From assembly GCA_019242465.1 (NCBI GenBank), contig JAFAVL010000225.1, positions 1 through 14,744 on the forward strand: 14,744 nucleotides of DNA, written 5' to 3'. Positions 6,366 through 12,495 of the stretch are shown here, piece by piece. A program made the position numbers and the translations under genes. Position 1 is the first letter of the stretch. Every line of letters starts with the position of its first letter. The stretch is from Chroococcidiopsidaceae cyanobacterium CP_BM_RX_35. GTDB lineage: Bacteria; Cyanobacteriota; Cyanobacteriia; Cyanobacteriales; Chroococcidiopsidaceae. Under the pieces are notes generated by a model that ran no database searches, was not told where the DNA came from, and was given only the letters and a program-made list of their open reading frames with translations.

Positions 6366-6770
6366 GTGACTAGCACACTCAAAAATCACCCAATCTGGCA
6401 GACTCTTAGCCAAACCTTGAAGCAACTTGACCCCAATCAAATTGCTATTCAACACCTGCAAGCTTGTGATGCTCAAATCAACGGCTATTGGGACGAAGAG
6501 GAATTTTATGAAGTCATTTCCTTTACACAATTACCTCATCCGAAGTTGATGAGTAGTTCCTGGGGAATCTTTCCTGATAACACCGAAAATTCCCATTGGC
6601 TGCAACTCAAATTTTCACTCATCATCAATCTCTCCACTGATTCAGATTCATCTCAAGACGCTGCTCAAACTACGATTGGTGAATTAATCCTTGTCTTGGA
6701 TGAAAATTTAGAAGTAGTCGATGAAAATTGGCTTATCGATGTTCACTCTCCCTATGTTCTGGCTACTTGA
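6366..6770 (+). CDS. Hypothetical acidic protein (134 aa)
   Basis: The frame starts at GTG 6366 (TSTLKNHPIWQTLSQTLKQL), continues with DAQINGYWDEEEFYEVISF, and ends with strands ELILVLDENLEVVDENWLI. Composition and codon phase look like a real soluble protein, with no signal peptide or membrane helix. I recognise no family. There is no ATG until residue 62 and no good ribosome-binding site at the GTG. This, together with the shared frame with 6024-6353 across one TAG, leaves open that it is the 3' part of a longer gene. It is the last gene of the plus-strand cluster. Confidence 0.6.
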   Translation: MTSTLKNHPIWQTLSQTLKQLDPNQIAIQHLQACDAQINGYWDEEEFYEVISFTQLPHPKLMSSSWGIFPDNTENSHWLQLKFSLIINLSTDSDSSQDAAQTTIGELILVLDENLEVVDENWLIDVHSPYVLAT

Positions 6771-7082
6771 GCTTGTGCTCTTGAGCTAGCACTCTTTGCG
6801 CTGCCAGAGCAGCCTCCGGCAAACCCTTGAGTCGCTGGAGCTTCCACAGGCCTTGCCTTGAGTTTTCCAGATTTTCACACGATTTTATAACGACCGCAAC
6901 AGAGCAACGCCTGCAATCACCCAAATGGTTTATTCAATTACGAAGAAGGGTTAACTAAGCAAGATCGTACCTAGCATAAAGTTGTGATAACTAAGCAGAA
7001 GGGCGATTCGAAGTAAAGAGGAGGGGCAATCGATTGCAGGAAAGGGCAATCCTAGTCATGCAGAGAATAACGACGAGCTTTT
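6771..7082. other. Intergenic region between the hypothetical cluster and the endonuclease gene
   Basis: This 312-base gap holds no convincing gene. On the minus strand about 6775-6877 can be read as LWKLQRLKGLPEAALAAQRV, flanked by more open frame but with no start. This may be a remnant I cannot identify. No strong terminator is visible where the two convergent transcripts should meet. Confidence 0.4.
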
Positions 7083-7712
7083 TTAGGCGATCGCTATTAA
7101 GGTTATGAACCGCTTCAAAATCTGCAACACTGGGTACAAGTCATTGCCTCGGTTTAGCAATGAGAACACATCTGATAACCCATATTTGGGAACATCGCCG
7201 AACACCAGCTTAATAAACAAAAACTCACTTCCATTTAAAACTACCCCAAACAACGGTCTATCCCGTTTAGGAGACGCCAGCATATAAGCTAGAGCCTGTG
7301 GAATTGCCTTTGTTAACGAAAACTCTGAATTTTTCGCCTCAATGACAGTCACCCACAACACTTCCTGAATCACCAACACATCGATACTTCCCTGAATCAC
7401 CTCCCCCTCATCCTCTGCCGAAACCCGCACGTTGACCTCTCCGTCGACTCGAAACGGGGGTTGATAAAATCCAGCTAAATCTAAAAGAGGTGATAACACC
7501 ACCATTTTGACAATGCTTTCCATCACTGGATACTCCAGTAAGTAGAGGTAATTGCGCTTTACCCGAGCGAGCGCCTGCTGTTCTGAGTCGGTGAGTTCGG
7601 GAAGATCATTCAGCCATTCTGGGAAAAACAACTCATCCTCCACCCGTTGCAGACCAAACTTTGCCTTCAGATCGTGGAGCTTAATATTTCTTGCCGCGAT
7701 TGCCTGAGTCAT
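7083..7712 (-). CDS. Restriction endonuclease-like (PD-(D/E)XK, 'subunit R'-type) protein
   Basis: Counted from ATG 7712 this is a 209-aa protein of a family common in cyanobacteria, often labelled type I restriction endonuclease subunit R. It is not a full HsdR and has no helicase motifs. The start MTQAIAARNIKLHDLKAKFG is the usual family N-terminus, so ATG 7712 is preferred over the TTG four codons upstream. The nuclease core is visible: D111 in QGSIDVLVIQ and E125-x-K127 in VTVIEAKNSEF, preceded by the MVVLSPLLDLAGFYQPPF segment. Length and C-terminus (ILKRF) are normal, so it appears intact. No methylase or specificity gene is adjacent. Its role (defence, mobile-DNA function or other) is unknown. 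Confidence 0.85.
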   Translation of the reverse strand: MTQAIAARNIKLHDLKAKFGLQRVEDELFFPEWLNDLPELTDSEQQALARVKRNYLYLLEYPVMESIVKMVVLSPLLDLAGFYQPPFRVDGEVNVRVSAEDEGEVIQGSIDVLVIQEVLWVTVIEAKNSEFSLTKAIPQALAYMLASPKRDRPLFGVVLNGSEFLFIKLVFGDVPKYGLSDVFSLLNRGNDLYPVLQILKRFITLIAIA

Positions 7713-7724
7713 GATAATTCTCAA

Positions 7725-8084
7725 GGGTGGAGAATAGCTTTATTGTAGATTTTTGTTGGGTAGCATCACACGAGCGTGGAGATTGGGAAAGACCGACCAT
7801 TGTCTGCTCATTTTGAGGTTGGTGTTCAACTCGGATTGAGATAACAAGCTGCTCGCGAGCGTTTGTTTCCCAAGGTCGTCGATAACGAAATAGCAAGGAG
7901 ACTTGTTCTTGAGATAATGCACGAAAATAAAAGGGATGGAGTGTAGAACTGCCTGCAGATCAGGTAGTAAACAGTTCCCACTGACCTTCCATGATGGAGA
8001 TCTTACTTTTGGTAGGAAATTGGTAGGATAATTTATTGAGAATGGCTATAGTTTATATTTAAGAAGTATTTCAGCTCTTTTCAA
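7725..8084. other. Gene-poor region left of the tRNA remnant
   Basis: Only short frames occur here. On the minus strand about 7740-7922 is open in two overlapping frames, one containing LLFRYRRPWETNAREQLVIS, which looks protein-like but matches nothing I can name. It may be a decayed gene upstream of the endonuclease. The last 100 bases before the tRNA remnant are AT-rich, as expected for the end of an inserted element. Confidence 0.4.
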
Positions 8085-8085
8085 A

Positions 8086-8132
8086 CTTCGTTCGGGACGA
8101 AGGGGCCGCTGGTTCGAATCCAGTCATCCCGA
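8086..8132 (+). tRNA. 3' half of tRNA-Pro(CGG), probable integration (att) site
   Basis: The sequence starts in the 5' anticodon stem and continues to the discriminator base exactly like tRNA-Pro. Anticodon stem CTTCG/CGAAG flanks loop TTCGGGA with anticodon CGG (8093-8095). Variable loop GGGCC follows, then T-arm GCTGG-TTCGAAT-CCAGT, acceptor strand CATCCCG (8125-8131) and A8132. CCA is not encoded. Upstream of 8085 there is no D-arm and no CGGGATG 5' acceptor strand, so this is half a tRNA and not a functional gene. A tRNA cut in the anticodon arm with an intact 3' end is the standard product of integrase recombination at a tRNA gene. The duplicated 3' end usually marks the far boundary of the element. 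Confidence 0.85.
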
Positions 8133-8224
8133 TCCTCTAAAACCCTCTCCACAAGCACTTCCGAGATTCCACCTTCCAGTTCGCTCTTGTCAATAAGCTG
8201 ACTGGATTGGGCATTTTTAGGGGT

Positions 8225-8539
8225 CTATGAACTACTCCGACCCGCTGACGCTGATGCAAGCTTAACTTTTTGATGTCCCTGTTTGATGAAGTCGGGCTTA
8301 GCAATCTTCTCTCCACTGGACAAGGCGATTGCTTCCTTGCATCCCAAGTCGATACCAATGGAGCCATTACCGCTATCCCTTGCGGGAAAGCACTGCACTG
8401 TTATGGATGCATACCATTTCCCCTGCCGAAAGAAGATTGTGCAGGTGGTAGGTATTCCCCACGTCCGTGCTTGCCCCTTCATGGGTATTGAACCGAGGTT
8501 GGTAATTTCTATATTCCCACCCTGCGATCGTGTTTTCAT
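8225..8539 (-). pseudogene. tnpB: tnpB (IS200/IS605 OrfB) remnant with an internal deletion
   Basis: The 104-aa frame matches the middle of TnpB, the RNA-guided nuclease of IS200/IS605-type elements: ITNLGSIPMKGQARTWG, TCTIFFRQGKWYASITV, then GSIGIDLGCKEAIALSSGEK. The last carries the RuvC-I catalytic Asp (GIDLG). Homology ends soon after IAKPDFIKQGHQKVK, and the frame stops within about a dozen codons. RuvC-II (Glu), the zinc finger and RuvC-III are missing, as are the roughly 150 N-terminal residues. It cannot be an active nuclease. No tnpA is nearby. The final ASASAGRSSS may be unrelated sequence or the original extreme C-terminus joined by an internal deletion. Confidence 0.8.
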
Positions 8540-8605
8540 AACTATCTTTGTCAGACCTGGTTAAACTACACTTGAAGGTGATGTAAATAGAGGAAAGTCG
8601 GCGCA

Positions 8606-9223
8606 ATGGTTCAGGCGGTTCCACAACTGATGACCCTGGAGGAGTTTTTTGACTGGTATCCGGATGGTTACGGTCGTTATGAACTGTGGAATGGAGTGGT
8701 TATTGAAATGCAACCAACAGGAGCCCATGAGCAAGTCAGTGGTTTTCTGGCAGGTGAGCTATTCTTGGAAATCAAGCGGTTGCAATTGCCATACGCCGTA
8801 CCTCGGCAGGCAATCGTCAAACCCGTAGATACTGATAAGTCAGCCTATAACCCTGATGTCATTGTCTTAGATCGACTAGCATTAAATGGGGAACCCCTCC
8901 GGGGAAAACGCTCCACCATCACCAAAGGAGAATCAGTACGAGTTGTCATTGAAGTTGTAAGTACGAATTGGCGGGACGACTATGGTCACAAATTCATTGA
9001 CTATGAGGCATTGGGTATTCCGGAATATTGGATTGTTGATTATTTGGGATTGGGTGGCAGACGCTATATTGGCTCACCCAAGCAACCCACGTTTTCGGTC
9101 TATCAGTTGATTGATGGAGAGTATCAGGTTCAGCAGTTTCGTGGGAGTGACCGAATTATCTCTGCTGCTTTTCCTGAGTTAAACCTCACCGCAGAACAGG
9201 TTTTTGCTGTGGGAATTGATTGA
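8606..9223 (+). CDS. Uma2 family endonuclease-like protein (DUF820)
   Basis: This 205-aa protein has the complete Uma2 layout: MTLEEFFDWYPDGYGRYELWNG at the N-terminus (E26), AYNPDVIVLDR with D84, VRVVIEVVST with E116, and the C-terminal DYEALGIPEYWIVD strand-helix signature. Uma2 proteins have a PD-(D/E)XK nuclease fold and are greatly expanded in cyanobacteria; their targets are unknown. A ribosome-binding site (GAGGAAAG, 8590-8597) precedes ATG 8606. The C-terminus LTAEQVFAVGID looks native. Immediately after its stop codon begins the truncated second parD copy (9228-9437), so a duplication junction lies right at the 3' end of the gene. Confidence 0.9.
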   Translation: MVQAVPQLMTLEEFFDWYPDGYGRYELWNGVVIEMQPTGAHEQVSGFLAGELFLEIKRLQLPYAVPRQAIVKPVDTDKSAYNPDVIVLDRLALNGEPLRGKRSTITKGESVRVVIEVVSTNWRDDYGHKFIDYEALGIPEYWIVDYLGLGGRRYIGSPKQPTFSVYQLIDGEYQVQQFRGSDRIISAAFPELNLTAEQVFAVGID

Positions 9224-9227
9224 GGAT

Positions 9228-9437
9228 GGTAAGTATGCCTCGGCTGACGAGGTGATCTGTGCCGGACTCGGACTATTGGCGGCGCGGGAGCATACCTACA
9301 AGGGTCGATTTGAGGAGTTGCAACGAGAAATCATGCTTGGAATTGAGGCTTCTGAGCGGGGCGAGATCGTTGATGGAGAGACGGTTTTCCACGAACTACA
9401 GCAGAAGCTACAACGGCATCGCGCTCAGGCTGGTTAG
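9228..9437 (+). pseudogene. Truncated second copy of the parD antitoxin (210-bp repeat copy 2)
   Basis: The frame GKYASADEVICAGLGLLAAR, then EHTYKGRFEELQREIMLGIE through to RHRAQAG, is the C-terminal 69 codons and stop of the antitoxin at 2132. The ribbon-helix-helix N-terminus is replaced by the end of the Uma2 gene. Compared with copy 1 there are 12 substitutions and no gaps. Seven are synonymous; the others change K to E, V to I, Q to R and Y to H. In frame, an upstream TTG at 9204 inside Uma2 would give a 77-aa hybrid starting MLWELIEDGKYAS, so translation by coupling to Uma2 is possible. It would lack most of the DNA-binding strand. No toxin gene follows. Confidence 0.8.
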
Positions 9438-9533
9438 TATTCTAACGACTCAGTGAGTGACGGCACGAATTTCCTTAGACTCAGTACCAGGATATAAGCA
9501 TCCGTCTGCTCCAACGATTTTTTCTGGCACAAT

Positions 9534-10178
9534 TCATGCTTTTCGCACGCCAGCTAAAATTAGCGCGATTGCTTCAGTAGTGTGCTGCTCCAACATTGCT
9601 TTACTCAAAAGCTGCTTACCTTGGGGAAACTGTTGAATATTACCTGCACCAATGAAATAGAATAGACAAGTTCCCATGATATTAATTGCGGATTGAAACG
9701 GCTCGAGCTGACGAAACACTCCCGAAGCAACTCCTTGCTGTAGAATTTTGATTAAAACAGTATCAATACTCACGGAGCTACTGTGCTTGTAATACTTGCC
9801 CTGATTTTGCACCGCTTCAAGAAACATAATTGTCGGAAGTTTTGGATTGTGCGACACACAATCGAGCAATGCCCGTAGAAGCTTCTCCAATGCAACTTCA
9901 GGAGATAACTCCTCTAACTCTAATTTCTGTGCTGATTGTAAAAGTTCAGCGTGCGAACGTTCCAAAACTGCTCGGTACAGCCCTTCTTTATCTTTGAAGT
10001 AGTAATAAATCATCGACTTTGCAACACCTGTCCTAGCTGCGATCACTTCTGTTCTTGCTGCCGCAAAGCCATGTTGGGCAAACTCTTCTAATGCTGCCGC
10101 CAGAAGCACAGATTGAGTTACAAGAGCATCTCGAACTGGCTTGACATTCTTGACTTTTTCAATTTTTGGATGCGCCAC
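9534..10178 (-). CDS. TetR/AcrR family transcriptional regulator
   Basis: Starting at GTG 10178 the protein is 214 aa, the usual TetR size. The N-terminal domain is classical: LLAAALEEFAQHGFAAARTE, then VIAARTGVAKSMIYYYFKDK (helix-turn-helix at about residues 42-61) and EGLYRAVLERS. The C-terminal 140 residues form the helical ligand and dimer domain. An upstream TTG at 10280 would lengthen it to 248 aa, but that part (HCCQLTVQSATS) is not TetR-like and would cover the probable operator region. No start has a ribosome-binding site. It is divergent from the FAD monooxygenase gene (10311), a standard arrangement in which the regulator represses itself and the enzyme and is released by an aromatic or other small ligand; this is inference. 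Confidence 0.9.
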   Translation of the reverse strand: MAHPKIEKVKNVKPVRDALVTQSVLLAAALEEFAQHGFAAARTEVIAARTGVAKSMIYYYFKDKEGLYRAVLERSHAELLQSAQKLELEELSPEVALEKLLRALLDCVSHNPKLPTIMFLEAVQNQGKYYKHSSSVSIDTVLIKILQQGVASGVFRQLEPFQSAINIMGTCLFYFIGAGNIQQFPQGKQLLSKAMLEQHTTEAIALILAGVRKA

Positions 10179-10209
10179 AGTGCTTTGAGGAGTTAAGGAA
10201 TCACAATTC

Positions 10210-10238
10210 AGTATACTCGTTGCCGACTGAACAGTCAG
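10210..10238 (-). promoter_or_regulatory. Probable tetR promoter with a 12-bp operator-like dyad
   Basis: On the minus strand TATACT (10215-10210) is a 5/6 match to the -10 box, about 30 bases before GTG 10178. The -35 region near 10233-10238 is weak (CTGACT). It overlaps a dyad, GACTGAACAGTC (10225-10236), with perfect 5-bp arms and a 2-base centre, the form expected of a TetR-family operator. This would give autoregulation. Confidence 0.4.
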
Positions 10239-10285
10239 TTGACAACAGTGCGACAAACCTGTTTGATGAAAGTCAATCAACTGAC
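10234..10285. repeat. 9-bp inverted repeat spanning the divergent promoters
   Basis: GTCAGTTGA (10234-10242) and TCAACTGAC (10277-10285) are exact reverse complements with 34 bases between them. The left arm overlaps the -35 box of the monooxygenase promoter. They could be paired operator half-sites for the neighbouring TetR regulator. Confidence 0.55.
10239..10267 (+). promoter_or_regulatory. Probable promoter of the FAD monooxygenase gene
   Basis: TTGACA (10239-10244) is a perfect -35 hexamer. At the ideal 17-base spacing follows TTTGAT (10262-10267), a 4/6 match to the -10 box. Transcription would begin near 10274, giving a leader of roughly 37 bases to ATG 10311. The -35 box lies within the inverted-repeat arm, fitting repression by the divergent TetR protein. 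Confidence 0.5.
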
Positions 10286-10310
10286 AAGTCTGTCTATAAA
10301 TAAGTAAACC

Positions 10311-11441
10311 ATGAGCAGAGTAATCATCATTGGTGGTGGAATTGGTGGCGTTGCAACGGCACTTACCCTAAGTCGTGCTGGGATTGAGCCTGTCGTTTAC
10401 GAGCGCGCCAAAGAGTTACGAGAAGTCGGGGCTGGGATCGCACTTTGGGCAAACGCAACACACATCTTAAAGAATTTAGGCTTATTGGAAGAAGCGGTGC
10501 AGGTGGGCTATCTCACCACAAATTACCAATTCAATTCGCAACGCGGCAAGGAGTTGGTAAACTTCTCGCTCGATGGCTTTGAGTTGCCCATTATTGGAAT
10601 TCATCGTGCCCAATTGCAACAGCTATTGTGGCGTAATGTACCAGGTGAGAAATTCATTTTGGGAGAGACCTTTGAGCGATTTGAGCGCGAGGGCGATCGG
10701 GTTCGTACCTATTTTGCTTCAGGTTTAAGCGTTGAAGGGGATGCATTGATTGGGGCGGATGGGTTGCGATCTCGAGTCAGAGCGACTATTTTAGGCGACG
10801 AACCTCCCACTTACCGCAACTTCAAGACTTGGCGTGGTTTGACTGATTATGTTCCGAATGGCTACCGTCCTGGTTACATTCAGGAGTTCTTGGGGCGTGG
10901 CAAGGGATTTGGTTTCATGATGCTAGGCTTGGGAAAAATGTATTGGTATGCAGCAGCAATCGCACCAGAAGCACAAGCAGATGCCGCAGTTGGTCGCCAA
11001 CAAGAGCTTGTAACAATGTATCAGGATTGGTTCCCATCCATTCTTGAGTTAATCACTGCCACAGACGAAGGCAATATTTTGACCACAGATTTATACGATC
11101 GTCCTCCAAAACAGCCTTGGAGTAAGCAGAATATTACGCTGCTGGGTGATGCTGCACATCCAATGCTACCAACTATGGGACAGGGGGCATGTACAGCATT
11201 AGAGGATGCCTATGTAGTTGCTAAGTGTCTGAAACAGCAAGTAGACCCAAAAGCCGCTTTCCAAAAGTACGAGTTAGAGCGCTTTCCTCGCGTCAAGTTG
11301 ATCGTTGAGCAGTCCTTGCGGGTAGGGAAAATGGGTGAATTGGATAATCCTGTTAGTGTGGCACTACGAAATACATTTATGAAGCTCATGGGATCGACCA
11401 TCAGCAATAGCTTCAAGTCGCTTCATGCTTACAGAGCGTGA
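10311..11441 (+). CDS. FAD-dependent monooxygenase (class A flavoprotein hydroxylase type)
   Basis: This 376-aa protein shows the three fingerprints of class A flavin monooxygenases. The Rossmann motif is GGGIGG (residues 8-13) with an acidic E31 ending strand 2 for the ribose. The DG motif is GADGLRSRVR (148-157), for FAD and NAD(P)H. The GD motif is LLGDAAHPMLPTMGQG (277-292), for FAD. Such soluble enzymes use NAD(P)H and oxygen to hydroxylate or epoxidise aromatic or polyene substrates. The closest types I can suggest are urate hydroxylase-like (HpxO) and zeaxanthin epoxidase-like proteins. The substrate cannot be read from the sequence. Length is normal and no defect is seen. It is divergent from tetR, which probably regulates it in response to a substrate-like ligand. 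The ATG lacks a clear ribosome-binding site. Confidence 0.9.
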   Translation: MSRVIIIGGGIGGVATALTLSRAGIEPVVYERAKELREVGAGIALWANATHILKNLGLLEEAVQVGYLTTNYQFNSQRGKELVNFSLDGFELPIIGIHRAQLQQLLWRNVPGEKFILGETFERFEREGDRVRTYFASGLSVEGDALIGADGLRSRVRATILGDEPPTYRNFKTWRGLTDYVPNGYRPGYIQEFLGRGKGFGFMMLGLGKMYWYAAAIAPEAQADAAVGRQQELVTMYQDWFPSILELITATDEGNILTTDLYDRPPKQPWSKQNITLLGDAAHPMLPTMGQGACTALEDAYVVAKCLKQQVDPKAAFQKYELERFPRVKLIVEQSLRVGKMGELDNPVSVALRNTFMKLMGSTISNSFKSLHAYRA

Positions 11442-11507
11442 GCGCGTAACAGATGAGCTTCTTATGCTTTCCTCACTGACAACCCAAGTAGCAGAACTAC
11501 TTATTAT

Positions 11508-11753
11508 ATGGAAGCAATTCTTGCAAACGCTCAGCAATTAGTACACATCCTACTGTCGCTGATTCCTTCTATCTACCAACGAGAAAACCTTGAAGCAATG
11601 TTGGGATTATTCTTGTCAGCTCAAGGTTATCCCTTACACCACTTCGTCCCTAAACCGGAGTCGGCGCGCAAGTCTGACTATACCGAACATGCCCACTGGA
11701 TGGCTGCCTTGAAAGAACTCTCACCACAAAACTATGAAACCCTTCTGGATTAG
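11508..11753 (+). pseudogene. IS701-like transposase N-terminus fused to a copied piece of the 610-aa gene
   Basis: Codons 1-42 (MEAILANAQQLVHILLSLIP, then SIYQRENLEAMLGLFLSAQGYP) match the N-terminus of cyanobacterial IS701/IS4-type transposases, normally over 350 aa. From codon 43 the frame switches, still open, to 38 residues encoded by the exact 116-bp copy of the gene at 2999-4831 (L550-L587 there). It ends with one extra codon and TAG at 11751-11753. The DDE catalytic region is absent, so it is not a transposase. The chimera has an intact 81-codon frame, but no ribosome-binding site is evident and there is no reason to assume a function. No inverted repeats or other parts of the IS are visible around it. 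Confidence 0.75.
11633..11748 (+). repeat. 116-bp perfect direct repeat, copy 2 (in the IS701-like relic)
   Basis: This block is identical base for base with 4645-4760. The left junction follows the transposase codons for G-Y-P; the right junction is followed by ATTAGCG. The absence of any mismatch indicates a recent event or ongoing gene conversion. Confidence 0.97.
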
Positions 11754-11789
11754 CGACTGCTAGGGACTTTGCAACGCCAGCAGCAGCCT

Positions 11790-12221
11790 TCAGTGCGCTG
11801 CATCAGAGTTGTTAGGTGGCGGTAACTTGGCGAACTTAGGCAAATCAGGGTTCATATAATCCCAGGGTTGAGCGCTGGCAACATAAATTTCGGCTTGGGG
11901 CTTGAACCAGCTTGGGTCATCTAGACTCCCTGCCTGGATGCTGATCACCTCAGGGTTTGCAGGTGTGCCAAACAAACGGGAACCACAGTGGGGGCAGAAA
12001 CCACGGCTGACTAAGTTACCGCTATCACCTGTCACACCGTAATATTTCACTTCTCCAGTAATACTCACAGCACTACGTGGCACAATCAGCGCCGCAGCAA
12101 ATGCACTGCCTGTTGCTCGCTGGCAATCACGACAGTGGCAAATTCCCATTGCCATGGGTTCTGCTGAACATTGGTAGCGGATAGCTCCGCACATACAGCC
12201 ACCAGTAAAACTTGTTGCCAT
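11790..12221 (-). CDS. GFA family (CENP-V/GFA domain) zinc-binding protein
   Basis: This 143-aa protein has the complete cysteine pattern of the glutathione-dependent formaldehyde-activating (GFA) fold: GGCMCGAIRY (C9, C11), CHCRDCQ (C28, C30, C33) and FCPHCGSRLF (C76, C79). These bind two zinc ions. The family founder is described as accelerating S-hydroxymethylglutathione formation from formaldehyde and glutathione. Most bacterial members are uncharacterised, so the reaction here is not established. Length is normal and it appears intact. The start is ATG 12221 with a purine-rich sequence upstream. It stands alone, convergent with the monooxygenase and IS relic to the left and divergent from the DUF29 gene to the right. 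Confidence 0.9.
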   Translation of the reverse strand: MATSFTGGCMCGAIRYQCSAEPMAMGICHCRDCQRATGSAFAAALIVPRSAVSITGEVKYYGVTGDSGNLVSRGFCPHCGSRLFGTPANPEVISIQAGSLDDPSWFKPQAEIYVASAQPWDYMNPDLPKFAKLPPPNNSDAAH

Positions 12222-12495
12222 GAGAATATCCCACCTTTCCTTGTAAAAAGCTTCGTCAGGTCAAAATCTCTCTACAGCCTAGCCACATCTCATCTAATTC
12301 ATAACGACCAAATTGAGCGACGCACGATATAACCGAAACGAAGCGCGAGATTCTGAGGTGGTGTACTCGATCTGTAGAAGCTTTATTGGTAAGACAGACT
12401 GCTAAAGTGAGATTAAGTGTTCTATGAAGTTGTATGACTGAAATTCGCGTGAAAGTCCTAATACGATAACGGCAACGCTGCAAGGAGCGATTCGC

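Noticed and set aside
6120..6530. Long minus-strand frame (136 codons) with protein-like segments such as AIAAFAKNFGFEIVARFFGG
   Set aside because: It lies antisense to two plus-strand frames that match the operon direction. It has no ribosome-binding site or recognised family and is most simply a mirror frame.
8137..8624. Several overlapping frames on both strands around the tnpB remnant
   Set aside because: Only the frame at 8225-8539 on the minus strand carries TnpB family motifs; the others are shadows.
9446..9533. Minus-strand reading KIVGADGCLYPGTESKEIR in the tetR downstream gap
   Set aside because: It looks mildly protein-like, but it is very short, has no start and matches no family I can name.
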